Shown here piece by piece: positions 52,673-60,973 of a stretch of 63,058 nt of DNA. The notes under the pieces are model-generated. The model did not search any database. It was not told where the DNA came from and saw only the letters and a list, made by a program, of their open reading frames with translations. Both the position numbers and the translations under genes were made by a program. The stretch lies in NCBI RefSeq assembly GCF_042139015.1, contig NZ_JBHIKY010000022.1, positions 1-63,058 on the forward strand, in the 5' to 3' direction. The first letter of the stretch is position 1. Each line of letters opens with the position of its first letter. Source of the stretch: JBHIKY01 sp042139015 (GTDB lineage: Bacteria > Bacillota > Bacilli > Bacillales > Marinococcaceae).

Positions 52673-53458
52673 ATGGAAGTAGACGTGTTGTTCATCATCG
52701 TCCTATTTTTCATTGGATTCATTGGATCATTTGTTTCTGGAATGGTGGGGATAGGTGGATCGATTATAAAGTACCCGATGCTGCTGTACATCCCGCCGCT
52801 TATTGGTCTTTCAGCTTTTACTCCTCATGAGGTGGCAGGCATCAGCGCGGTACAGGTCTTTTTTGCAACTTTCGGTGGTGTCTGGGCCTACCGGAAAGGC
52901 GGGTACCTGAATAAAACACTTATCACTTATATGGGAGTCAGCATCTTGCTGGGCAGCTTAATTGGTGCCTTTGGCTCGAATTTAATGAGTGAAGGCGGAG
53001 TAAACCTTGTTTATGTTATTCTTGCGAGTCTGGCCGTTATCATGATGTTTATTCCTAATAAAGGAAACGATAATATTTCTAACGAACAGGTAACATTTCA
53101 CAAGGGAATTGCAGCAGGTTCAGCTTTTCTTGTCGGTTTAGGTGCAGGAATTGTTGGGGCAGCCGGGGCGTTCATTTTAGTGCCTATCCTGCTTGTAATA
53201 TTAAAAATTCCAACCAGGATGGCTATTGCCACATCACTTGCAATTACGTTTATTTCCTCCATAGGGGCAGCGGCGGGAAAGGTGGCAACCGGCCAGGTAT
53301 TAATGATTCCAGCAGTAGTAATGGTAGTCGCAAGCTTAATTGCTTCTCCGCTTGGGGTGATGGTTGGAAAAAAAATCAACACTAAAATTCTGCAATGGAT
53401 ATTAGCAGCACTACTACTTGGAACAGCGATAAAAATCTGGCTTGATATGTTAGGTTAA
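52673..53458 (+). CDS. TauE/SafE family sulfite or sulfonate exporter
   Basis: 261-aa membrane protein with about eight helices and the family's repeated glycine-rich motifs (GMVGIGGSIIKYPMLLYI, GLGAGIVGAAGAFILVPILL). I start at ATG 52673 behind GGGAGGAGG; the in-frame start 12 codons upstream would lie in operator 2. In CstR operons it is thought to export sulfite or another oxidised sulfur product. Equivalent to B. subtilis yrkJ. Confidence 0.9.
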   Translation: MEVDVLFIIVLFFIGFIGSFVSGMVGIGGSIIKYPMLLYIPPLIGLSAFTPHEVAGISAVQVFFATFGGVWAYRKGGYLNKTLITYMGVSILLGSLIGAFGSNLMSEGGVNLVYVILASLAVIMMFIPNKGNDNISNEQVTFHKGIAAGSAFLVGLGAGIVGAAGAFILVPILLVILKIPTRMAIATSLAITFISSIGAAAGKVATGQVLMIPAVVMVVASLIASPLGVMVGKKINTKILQWILAALLLGTAIKIWLDMLG

Positions 53459-53502
53459 GAAAATGTTGACCTGGGACCATTTATTAGTTAATATACCCTT
53501 AC

Positions 53503-53518
53503 AGGTATATGTATATAT
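53503..53518. promoter_or_regulatory. CstR operator 3
   Basis: ATAC-CCTTACAG-GTAT, the first of two tandem sites in the gap before the tusA-rhodanese gene. Confidence 0.82.
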
Positions 53519-53532
53519 TTTTTACAAAAATT

Positions 53533-53548
53533 ATACCCCATCAGGTAT
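53533..53548. promoter_or_regulatory. CstR operator 4
   Basis: ATAC-CCCATCAG-GTAT, 30 bases (about three helical turns) from operator 3 and 19 bases before the next start codon. The tandem pair implies a second CstR-controlled promoter inside the operon. Confidence 0.83.
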
Positions 53549-53566
53549 AAAAGGAGGATATGAAAC

Positions 53567-54136
53567 ATGAACATTCCCGTAAATCATACACTTGATGCAA
53601 AAGGTCTGGCATGTCCGATGCCGATTGTAAAGACAAAAAAAGCGATTGAAGCAATAGAAGCAGGAGAGGTTCTTGAAGTACAGGCTACCGACAGAGGCTC
53701 TCTCGCTGATTTAAAAGGTTGGGCGAAAACCACAGGACATGAATATATCGGCTCTAATGAAGAGGGAGACGTTCTCTATCATTATTTAAGAAAATCCAAT
53801 CCGGAGGAGACAAAAGAAATGGAAGCATTTCCGAACGAAGCTTCAAACGAAGAACTGAATAAAAAGAAAGGTAATAGCGAAATTATTATTCTGGATGTCA
53901 GAGAACCAGCAGAATATAGTTTCGCTCACATACCAGGTGCTGTATCAATCCCCCTTGGCGAACTTGAAGCAAGAATAAATGAGCTAAATAAAGATAAAGA
54001 AATCTACGTGTTGTGCAGAACCGGCAGCCGGAGCAGCATGGCCGCTCATATGCTGAAGGACAACGGATTCGACAAAGTGATTAACGTAAAGCCTGGAATG
54101 TCCGAATGGGACGGAGAAACAGAAGACGGTCAATAA
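53567..54136 (+). CDS. TusA-rhodanese fusion protein
   Basis: 189 aa. Residues 1 to about 80 are a TusA/SirA sulfur-carrier domain (LDAKGLACPMPIVKTKKAI; the Cys of CPMP accepts sulfane sulfur). Residues about 100-189 are a single rhodanese domain with active loop CRTGSRS. It matches B. subtilis YrkF and the N-terminal two-thirds of S. aureus CstA, which has one more rhodanese domain. It passes persulfide sulfur between the operon's proteins. ATG start behind AAGGAGG. Confidence 0.92.
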   Translation: MNIPVNHTLDAKGLACPMPIVKTKKAIEAIEAGEVLEVQATDRGSLADLKGWAKTTGHEYIGSNEEGDVLYHYLRKSNPEETKEMEAFPNEASNEELNKKKGNSEIIILDVREPAEYSFAHIPGAVSIPLGELEARINELNKDKEIYVLCRTGSRSSMAAHMLKDNGFDKVINVKPGMSEWDGETEDGQ

Positions 54137-54157
54137 TTAAACAGGAGGGAAAAAGAG

Positions 54158-55285
54158 ATGTGTATCCAGCCAATGAAAGCAAAGGAATTAGCAGAAAAAG
54201 TCATGAATCAGAAAGACCTGTTTATTCTGGACGTTCGTAATGAAGAAGATTTTACTGATTGGAAAGTGGAAGGGAAAAGCGTCGAGATTATTAATAAACC
54301 GTATTTCGATTTACTTGATGGAGTAGAAGAGATCATTGACGCGCTGCCCGGCGATAAAGATGTGCTTGTTGTCTGTGCAAAAGAAGGTTCGTCTAAATTT
54401 GTCGCAGAGCAGCTGGCCGAACAAACGGGCCGTCGTTTCTATTATCTTGAAGGTGGCATGAAAACGTGGAGTGAGCATCTTGAACCGGTGAAAATTGGCG
54501 AATTAAATGGCGGTGAACTATACCAATTTGTCCGTATTGGAAAAGGCTGTCTCTCCTACGCTATCTTATCTGATGGAGAAGCAGCTATTATAGATCCTGT
54601 TCGTCTGACCGGTGCGTATACTGAATTTCTCAACGAAAAACAAGTAACATTAAAGCACACTGTCGATACGCATCTTCATGCAGATCATATTTCCGGGGGA
54701 CGGAGGCTGGCGGAGAAGTTCCATGCGTCTTATTGGCTGCCTCACGCTGATGCCGAAGAAGTCACCTTTTCATATCATCCGCTTAAAGATGGAAATACCA
54801 TTACAGTCGGCCAGGCATCCATTGAGATCCAGGCTATTTATTCGCCAGGCCATACAATTGGAAGCACCTCGTTTATTGTAGATAACAAATTTTTACTGAC
54901 CGGGGACAATTTATTTGTCGATTCAATCGGCCGCCCTGATCTGGCTGGTAAAGCAGAGGACTGGGCGGGTGATTTGCGTAAGACTCTCTACAGCCGTTAC
55001 GCCGACCTGGATAGGGAATTGATCGTGCTGCCTGCGCATTTCTCGAAAAAAGAAGAATTGGATGAAAAAGGACGTGTGATGGCTCCGTTAAAAGAGTTAT
55101 ATGAGAAAAATCACGGCTTGAATGTCGATAATGAAGAAATATTTCGGGAGACTGTAACAAAAAATCTTCCGCGCCAGCCACATGCCTATGAAGAAATACG
55201 GCAGACCAATATGGGAAAAGCTGCACCGGCGGAAGAAGAGCAGTCCGAAATGGAAATCGGACCGAACCGCTGTGCGGTGTCTTAA
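54158..55285 (+). CDS. Rhodanese-metallo-beta-lactamase fusion (persulfide dioxygenase-like)
   Basis: 375 aa. An N-terminal rhodanese domain has loop CAKEGSS; a metallo-beta-lactamase domain follows from about residue 120 with the ETHE1-type iron ligands: THLHADHISGG, GHTIGSTSF, TGDNLFVDSIGRPDL and LPAHFS. Relatives oxidise low-molecular-weight persulfides to sulfite. The domain order (rhodanese first) matches B. subtilis YrkH, not S. aureus CstB. It starts at ATG 54158 behind CAGGAGG. Confidence 0.92.
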   Translation: MCIQPMKAKELAEKVMNQKDLFILDVRNEEDFTDWKVEGKSVEIINKPYFDLLDGVEEIIDALPGDKDVLVVCAKEGSSKFVAEQLAEQTGRRFYYLEGGMKTWSEHLEPVKIGELNGGELYQFVRIGKGCLSYAILSDGEAAIIDPVRLTGAYTEFLNEKQVTLKHTVDTHLHADHISGGRRLAEKFHASYWLPHADAEEVTFSYHPLKDGNTITVGQASIEIQAIYSPGHTIGSTSFIVDNKFLLTGDNLFVDSIGRPDLAGKAEDWAGDLRKTLYSRYADLDRELIVLPAHFSKKEELDEKGRVMAPLKELYEKNHGLNVDNEEIFRETVTKNLPRQPHAYEEIRQTNMGKAAPAEEEQSEMEIGPNRCAVS

Positions 55286-55317
55286 AAACGGATAAATTAT
55301 TAAAAGGAGAGGTATCT

Positions 55318-55545
55318 ATGAAAAGCGATAAAGTACTAAATGCAGAAGGACTGGCATGTCCGATGCCTGTTGTTAAAACTAAAAAAGAAATGGATCAGCT
55401 GGAAACTGGGCAGATTTTAGAGGTGCGTGCCACTGATAAAGGTGCTGAAGCTGATATGGCCGCATGGGCAAAATCTTCCGGACATGACCTTGTGCACCAA
55501 GAAAAAAACAATGGAATTCTATCATTTTGGATTCAAAAAGGGTAA
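55318..55545 (+). CDS. TusA family sulfur carrier
   Basis: 75-aa stand-alone TusA/SirA domain: NAEGLACPMPVVKTKKEMDQL with the sulfur-accepting Cys. Its first half is close to the TusA domain of the upstream fusion, so it probably arose by duplication. Equivalent to B. subtilis YrkI; ATG behind AAAAGGAGAGG. Confidence 0.92.
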   Translation: MKSDKVLNAEGLACPMPVVKTKKEMDQLETGQILEVRATDKGAEADMAAWAKSSGHDLVHQEKNNGILSFWIQKG

Positions 55546-55557
55546 GGAGGCAATAAA

Positions 55558-56043
55558 ATGGCAGATCCAAAAGAACGTGCAACAATGATCGTCTTTGACG
55601 GGGATTTAGATAAAGCGATGGCTAGTTTTATTATTGCGACCGGCGCTGCCGCTATGGGAAAACAGGTAACGATGTTTTTTACCTTCTGGGGGCTGAATGT
55701 TCTCCGTAAGGATAATGTTATCAGTGGCAGCAAAAAAAACTTCATGGAAAAAATGTTTGAGAAAATGATGCCGCGCGGACCCGAAAAGCTCGGTCTCTCG
55801 AAAATGAACTATGCAGGTATGGGTCCGAAAATGATGAAAAAGATGATGAAAAACCATAATGTGTCTTCGTTGAAAGAAATGATTGAAATGGCACAGGAGC
55901 TTGATGTAAAAATGGTTGCTTGTACGATGTCGATGGATGTCATGGGTTTAAAGGAAGAAGAACTAATCGACGGACTCGAGTACGCGGGAGTCGCATCTTA
56001 TCTGGCCGAAGCAGAGGACTCTAATATTAACCTGTTTATATAA
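55558..56043 (+). CDS. DsrE/DsrF family sulfur-relay protein
   Basis: 161 aa, YrkE type. It begins ERATMIVFDGDLDKAMASFIIATGAAAMGKQVTMFFTFWGL and ends with a segment holding one conserved Cys (MVACTMSMDVMGL), the likely sulfur-accepting residue. The Met/Lys-rich middle (MGPKMMKKMMKNH) is typical of this subfamily. It is last in the operon and follows tusA by 12 bases. No sulfide:quinone oxidoreductase gene follows. Confidence 0.9.
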   Translation: MADPKERATMIVFDGDLDKAMASFIIATGAAAMGKQVTMFFTFWGLNVLRKDNVISGSKKNFMEKMFEKMMPRGPEKLGLSKMNYAGMGPKMMKKMMKNHNVSSLKEMIEMAQELDVKMVACTMSMDVMGLKEEELIDGLEYAGVASYLAEAEDSNINLFI

Positions 56044-56398
56044 GTATGATGGGAGCTGTTCCTTTTGGGGGCAGCTTCTAATTTTTCTATCTACCTTAAA
56101 TGTCCCTATTCCAAACATCACCTGGGCTCTATAGAAAATGACATCAACATGTTTATTGTTATGTTTATTTTTGTGTAATCAACTTCTCAATTTATGATTC
56201 AACGCACGATACGGAAGATAGTTAATATTACTTTTAAATAAGCGTGCAAGTATTCTTAATTATTGATAACCAACATGTTTGAAAGCATAGCATACTTTGG
56301 TTTTGTGAAAAATATGAATACCTTGCTGTTTTGGTGCCTGGCTGCAGCAGCTTATGGTACAATTTTTATGTCTTTTAGTCATAAAAAAGGGGGAAATT
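56044..56398. other. Gap between the sulfur operon and crcB
   Basis: About 355 bases. A weak terminator-like stem (GGAGCTG..CAGCTTC, about 56050-56078) follows dsrE. I searched for a fluoride riboswitch and saw none. A short open frame at 56263-56457 overlaps crcB and looks spurious. Confidence 0.5.
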
Positions 56399-56797
56399 AT
56401 GAAGAATCTACTTTCTATTGCGGTAGGGGGTATAGCCGGCACGCTCCTTCGTTATAGTATAAATCTTCTCACCCTTGAGTCAGGCTTTCCGTACGGAACG
56501 TTACTTGAAAACTTAGCCGGCAGTTTTCTATTAGGGACTCTCACCGGCTATTTTGCTCTTAGAACCACTAAAGAATGGGTTAAACTTGGCCTGGGCGTCG
56601 GGTTATGCGGAGGGTTTACCACCTTTTCGACATTTGCCGCTGACAGTGTTTATCTATATTTACACAGCCATTTTATTTCTACGATTAGTTACATATGTGT
56701 AAGCATAGCAGGAGGAGTTTTCCTGGCAGCTGCCGGTTTTGTACTTGCACAAAATATTACATCCAAACAGTCTCGAAAAAGGGGGGTGCAGCCGTGA
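56399..56797 (+). CDS. crcB: Fluoride channel subunit CrcB (Fluc), first copy
   Basis: Small four-helix membrane protein that exports fluoride as an antiparallel dimer. 132 aa from ATG 56399, behind AAAGGGGGA. Motifs GGIAGTLLRYS near the N-terminus and GFTTFSTFAAD, the phenylalanine-box region lining the pore, are intact. Paired and overlapping with a second crcB, so the channel is probably a heterodimer. Confidence 0.93.
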   Translation: MKNLLSIAVGGIAGTLLRYSINLLTLESGFPYGTLLENLAGSFLLGTLTGYFALRTTKEWVKLGLGVGLCGGFTTFSTFAADSVYLYLHSHFISTISYICVSIAGGVFLAAAGFVLAQNITSKQSRKRGVQP

Positions 56798-57171
56798 ATA
56801 TTATCCTTCTATCGCTGGGAGGGGGGGCTGGTGCTATCTTAAGATTTCTTTTAGGCAAAGCTCTCATGCGCTTATTCCCCAGTCCTCCCATTCCAGTCTC
56901 GATGCTTACTGTAAACATCCTTGGATCCTTAGGACTAGGGGTGTTCTTTGGAAAATATTTTGGTGCTGTCCCTGCAGGTGCTTATAGTGATTCCTTATTT
57001 TTGCTTATTGGGGTAGGTTTTTTTGGAGCCTTCACTACATTCTCCACCTTTAGTGTAGAAGCTTATCAATTACTAGAATCACGAAAACTGAAGCCGTTGT
57101 TTATTTATTTGTTTCTTTCTGCTGCCGGCTCTTTACTTGCCTTTATAGTGGGGTATATATTTTCTATATAA
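56794..57171 (+). CDS. crcB2: Fluoride channel subunit CrcB (Fluc), second copy
   Basis: 125 aa from GTG 56794, which overlaps the first crcB stop (GTGA) and follows GGGGGGTG. Motifs LLSLGGGAGAILRFLLGK and GAFTTFSTFSVEAY are present. The tandem, translationally coupled arrangement is common in Bacillaceae and implies an obligate heterodimer. Confidence 0.93.
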   Translation: MNIILLSLGGGAGAILRFLLGKALMRLFPSPPIPVSMLTVNILGSLGLGVFFGKYFGAVPAGAYSDSLFLLIGVGFFGAFTTFSTFSVEAYQLLESRKLKPLFIYLFLSAAGSLLAFIVGYIFSI

Positions 57172-57211
57172 AAAAGAAGAGGCAGTTAACAATAGTGGGG
57201 AGGGAATGATA

Positions 57212-57871
57212 ATGAATAATAATTCACGAAAATCTCCTTGAGTTGTAACCGGAAAGGGAGTCCGTGCCGGCTTCCATGAGCGAGTGATCAGCAAAGGTTC
57301 AGGCAGTCACGTGTATTTAACCTTCGATGACGGCCCTGGCAGATACACAGAAACAATCTTGGATATATTAAAAGAAAAAGATGTTACAGCGTCGTTCTTT
57401 TGGGTTACCAGGTATTTATATCAGGAGAGGCCGTGGCGACGTCTGTTAGAGGAAGGACATGCTCTCGGCCTGCATACTCACCGTCATGTCAATCTCTGCA
57501 GGCTGGACGAAGAGAAGCAGCAAGAGGAAATTGAAATGAGCACGAAGCATTACAGACAAGTGACCGGGCAGACACCGCGTTTATTCCGTCCGCCGTTCGG
57601 ACAGTGGAACGACACAACCGTTCGTGTCTGCGAAGAGCTTCAGCTCGATGTAATCATGTGGTCACTCAGCTCTTTTGACTGGGAACTTCGTGCTGCCCCT
57701 GAAAAGATTCTTTCGAATATTCAAGAGCACCTGCAGGACGGGGATATCATTCTATTACATGAATGTCCGCAGACGGTTACGATTCTTCCTGCACTAATCC
57801 AGTACCTTATAGATGAAAATTATATGTTAAATTCAATCGCTTCAGGTATTAAAAAGGAGATACGAAAGTGA
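57212..57871 (+). CDS. NodB-type polysaccharide deacetylase with an in-frame TGA
   Basis: Carbohydrate esterase family 4 fold: TFDDGPGRYT, the metal-binding HTHRH, RPPFGQWN and LLHECPQT are intact, so the enzyme could deacetylate peptidoglycan or chitin-like sugars. The best start is ATG 57212, eight bases behind GGGGAGG, but codon 10 is TGA (57239-57241); the frame then continues VVTGKGVRAGFHERV into the domain. A GTG at 57284 would restart without a ribosome-binding site. The TGA may derive from CGA or TGG, or be a sequencing error. It overlaps tadA by four bases. Confidence 0.8.
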
Positions 57872-58332
57872 CAGACGAACAGTGGATGGCTCTTGCGGTA
57901 AAGGAAGCCGAAAAAGCGGAAAAGCTCGGAGAAGTGCCGATCGGAGCGGTGATTGTTTACAAGGATAAAGTCATTGCAAGTGCTTATAATTTGCGGGAAA
58001 CTAATCAGCAGGCCTCAGCCCATGCGGAAATGATGGCGATTGAAGAAGCATGCCGCTATATCGGAAGCTGGCGTCTGGAAGATTGTATACTGTATGTAAC
58101 CCTGGAGCCTTGCCCGATGTGCGCTGGAGCCATCGTACAATCCCGTATTCCTAAAGTTGTCTATGGAGCGGCCGATCCGAAAGCAGGCTGCGCCGGCACT
58201 CTTATGAACCTCCTGGAGGAGGAGCGTTTCAATCATCGTGCAGAAGTTATTGCAGGTGTGAAAAATAACGAATGTGCCATGCTGCTAACGAACTTTTTTA
58301 AAAAGCTGCGTCTGGAAAAAAAGAAGCGTTGA
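57868..58332 (+). CDS. tadA: tRNA-specific adenosine deaminase TadA
   Basis: Converts A34 to inosine in tRNA-Arg(ACG). 154 aa from GTG 57868, overlapping the deacetylase stop (GTGA). The zinc and catalytic residues lie in ASAHAEMMAIEEA (His, Glu) and LEPCPMCAGAIVQ (two Cys). It precedes the SRP RNA as in B. subtilis (yaaJ). Confidence 0.97.
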   Translation: MTDEQWMALAVKEAEKAEKLGEVPIGAVIVYKDKVIASAYNLRETNQQASAHAEMMAIEEACRYIGSWRLEDCILYVTLEPCPMCAGAIVQSRIPKVVYGAADPKAGCAGTLMNLLEEERFNHRAEVIAGVKNNECAMLLTNFFKKLRLEKKKR

Positions 58333-58405
58333 GAAAGAAGGATTGGAATCAGTAAAAGGTCATGTTATAGTGTCGATAGAAAATAAGAAATCGGAGGGAA
58401 CTTAC

Positions 58406-58570
58406 TTGCGTCCAAACCAATTCTCAGCCGAAACTGCCCAAAGACTAGCTGAAAAGCTGAACATGCCTATTGAACATATTGTGCATACGCCTCCTCATGT
58501 TATTATGGCAAAAATCGCGGAATTAGAAGAAAAAGAAAAACAGGAAAAAGAGAGTCAAACGCCTGAATAA
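58406..58570 (+). CDS. yycC: YycC-like small protein
   Basis: 54 aa of unknown function: MRPNQFSAETAQRLAEKLNMPIEHIVHTPPHVIMAKIAELEEK (shown in two parts: RPNQFSAETAQRL and PIEHIVHTPPHVIMAKI). I start at TTG 58406 behind CGGAGGGA, which matches the family's R-P-x-Q-x-S start; a longer frame to 58343 has no site. In B. subtilis yycC lies elsewhere. Confidence 0.75.
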   Translation: MRPNQFSAETAQRLAEKLNMPIEHIVHTPPHVIMAKIAELEEKEKQEKESQTPE

Positions 58571-58599
58571 GAACCTTTGGCTTATTTAGTTTCAATCTA

Positions 58600-58628
58600 T
58601 TGCGTTATACATTAAAAGAGGCTATACT
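58600..58628 (+). promoter_or_regulatory. Promoter of the SRP RNA gene
   Basis: TTGCGT (58600-58605) and TATACT (58623-58628) are separated by 17 bases; the mature RNA begins about 45 bases downstream after a short processed leader. Confidence 0.82.
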
Positions 58629-58672
58629 AGTTATTGCGCTGAAAAAAAGCGCCTGATAATGTTATCCAATTT

Positions 58673-58940
58673 GCCGTGCTAGGTGGGGAGGTAGCGGTGC
58701 CCTGTACTCGCAACCCGCTATAGCGAGACTGAATCCCTTCTCAAGGCTTTGTTTTCGTGAGGCCTGCCCCGCGTAAGTGGTGTTGACGTCCGGGTTCTGC
58801 GCAACGGAAACCCGTGAACCCTGTCAGGTCCGGAAGGAAGCAGCAGTAAGCGGACTCTTTCGTGTGCCGCAGAGTCGCCTGGGCCGAGCTAACTGCGCGG
58901 GTAACGCTCATGAAAGCATTGCCGACAGAAGGTGCACGGC
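58673..58940 (+). ncRNA. scr: Signal recognition particle RNA (large, scRNA type)
   Basis: Ends GCCGTGC and GCACGGC pair to close the molecule (268 nt; B. subtilis scRNA is about 271). The Alu-domain start (GGTGGGGAGGTAGCGGTGCC) and the Ffh-binding hairpin with GGTCCGGAAGGAAGCAGCAG are plain to see. Located between tadA and dnaX, as in B. subtilis. Confidence 0.97.
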
Positions 58941-58960
58941 TTCTACATAATAATGACAAC

Positions 58961-58995
58961 GGAACAGTTCCACTATTGGAGCTGTTCTTTTTTTG
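58961..58995 (+). terminator. SRP RNA terminator
   Basis: GAACAGTTCCA-CTAT-TGGAGCTGTTC followed by seven T residues. Confidence 0.92.
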
Positions 58996-59196
58996 ACAGT
59001 TAGAAGAATGAATTTCCGTTGACCTGAACGAGTTTATTTCGAACATGATCGATACAGCTGAACTAATTTTACATCATTATTCATGAATATTTGTCGAATT
59101 ATATAATAAGGATATTTCTCGATGGATTCCGCTTTGAAAACTAAGAGCGGAATCGGTATAATAGGAATGAAATGTTGGAAAAAGGAGGTCCCGGGA

Positions 59197-60942
59197 GTGA
59201 GCTATCAGGCGCTTTACAGAGTATGGCGGCCGCAAAAGCTTGAAGATGTTGCCGGTCAAGGGCATATAACGAAAACGCTCCAAAATGCACTGATACAAGA
59301 GAAGTTTTCTCACGCATATTTATTCAGCGGACCGCGAGGCACAGGTAAAACAAGCGCCGCAAAAATTATAGCAAAAGCAATAAATTGTGAGCATGCCCCT
59401 GTCCGGGAGCCATGCGATGAATGTGAGTCCTGCCGTGGAATTATGGATGGCTCCATCGTGGATGTTATCGAAATTGACGCAGCTTCGAATAATGGGGTCG
59501 ATGAGATCCGTTATATCCGTGAAAATGTCATGGCTGCTCCAAGGGACATTCGTTATAAGGTATATATTATCGATGAGGTTCACATGCTCTCTACTGGTGC
59601 TTTTAATGCTCTTTTAAAGACATTGGAGGAGCCGCCGAAGCATGCCGTCTTCATTCTTGCTACCACTGAACCGCACAAGATTCCACTCACCATCATTTCC
59701 CGCTGCCAGCGTTTCGACTTTAAGCGCATTACCACCGAGGACCTTGTGGCGAGAATGCAGTACATTCTTGAGCAGCAAGGACTTGAAGCAGAGGAAGAGG
59801 CGCTGTATTTAATCGGTCGTGCAGCAGAAGGCGGGATGCGCGACGCTCTCAGCCTGCTGGACCAGGCTATTTCATTTGCAGAAGGTCCGGTCCATTCTGA
59901 TGATGTGCTGGCCATCACCGGAGCGGTCTCCCAGCAATTTTTAACCGAAACAGCGGAGGCTTTAAAAAACCGGAGGACGACAGAAGCTGTGAGAGCAGCT
60001 GATACATTGATAAAAGAAGGAAAAGATCCTTTACAATTTATGGAGGATTTGATCTACTATTTCAGAGATATGCTGTTGTTTAAAACAGCTCCTGAGCTTA
60101 ATGAAGTACTTGAACGTGCATCCATTGACGAATCTTTCAAGGAGCTGGCTGAGGCCTCCGATACAGACTGGCTTTACCAGGTGATTGAACAGCTGAATAC
60201 TTCTCATCAACAAATGAAGTGGTCCAGCCACGCGAAGATCTTTTTGGAAATGTGTTTGATTCATGTGTGCAGCAGTAATACGGGCGGTGCTGAAGCTCAA
60301 AATACTGAGCCTTCTCAGGAAGTAACCAACCTTCGTCAGCAAGTGGATCGGCTGGAGCAGGAAGTGAAAAAGCTTCAGAAAAACCCACCTGCCTCTGCTC
60401 CGGCAGCTGCAGAAAAGGGATCAGCATCGACGGTGCAGCGCAGCAGTGAAGGAAAGAAAAAAACGAGCAGCAGCATAGCTGCCGGCATTGGAAACAGCGG
60501 GTTTGTAAAAGAAATGTTGAAAAAAGCAACGAAGGAAGACCTGCAGGCAGTCACGGGAAAATGGCCGGATGTAATGAATGCCGTCAAAAAACAAAGTGTG
60601 CCGGGACACGCATGGCTCAGTAATGCAAAACCCGTTATGTCAGATGGTTCATCGGTATTACTTTCGTTTCAAAACGAAATGCACCGGAATATGGTTGATA
60701 CGAAGTTTCGCGAAACAGTGGAAGAGGCATTGCTTGAGGCGTGCGGTACAGCTCTGCAGCCCGTAAACATTTTATCCGGACAGTGGGAAGAATTAAAAAC
60801 AGAATTTAAAAAGAAGCAGCAAACGTCAGGAGATTCCGATCAAACAGAGCAGGATCCAAAGGAAGAAGATCCGATTGTAGACGAAGCAATTAAACTAGTC
60901 GGTCCGGACCTCGTCGAAATTATGGAAAGCCAGGAAAAATAA
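59197..60942 (+). CDS. dnaX: DNA polymerase III tau subunit
   Basis: Clamp-loader ATPase of the replisome. The AAA+ domain has Walker A GPRGTGKTSAAKII, a four-Cys zinc module around CEHAPVREPCDECESC, and the DEVHMLSTGAFNALLKTLEEPP motif. The C-terminal half is lysine- and proline-rich, then a polymerase-binding region. I start at GTG 59197 (MSYQALYRVWRPQ), eight bases after AAAGGAGG, giving 581 aa; the frame is open upstream by chance. A run of seven A (60457-60463) could allow a shorter gamma-like product. Confidence 0.96.
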   Translation: MSYQALYRVWRPQKLEDVAGQGHITKTLQNALIQEKFSHAYLFSGPRGTGKTSAAKIIAKAINCEHAPVREPCDECESCRGIMDGSIVDVIEIDAASNNGVDEIRYIRENVMAAPRDIRYKVYIIDEVHMLSTGAFNALLKTLEEPPKHAVFILATTEPHKIPLTIISRCQRFDFKRITTEDLVARMQYILEQQGLEAEEEALYLIGRAAEGGMRDALSLLDQAISFAEGPVHSDDVLAITGAVSQQFLTETAEALKNRRTTEAVRAADTLIKEGKDPLQFMEDLIYYFRDMLLFKTAPELNEVLERASIDESFKELAEASDTDWLYQVIEQLNTSHQQMKWSSHAKIFLEMCLIHVCSSNTGGAEAQNTEPSQEVTNLRQQVDRLEQEVKKLQKNPPASAPAAAEKGSASTVQRSSEGKKKTSSSIAAGIGNSGFVKEMLKKATKEDLQAVTGKWPDVMNAVKKQSVPGHAWLSNAKPVMSDGSSVLLSFQNEMHRNMVDTKFRETVEEALLEACGTALQPVNILSGQWEELKTEFKKKQQTSGDSDQTEQDPKEEDPIVDEAIKLVGPDLVEIMESQEK

Positions 60943-60973
60943 TAGGTATACAATTTAGAAGGAGGCGTTCCCT

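Noticed and set aside
56044..56398. Fluoride riboswitch before the crcB pair
   Set aside because: No match to the conserved riboswitch core was found; only a weak terminator-like stem and promoter-like AT-rich sequence.
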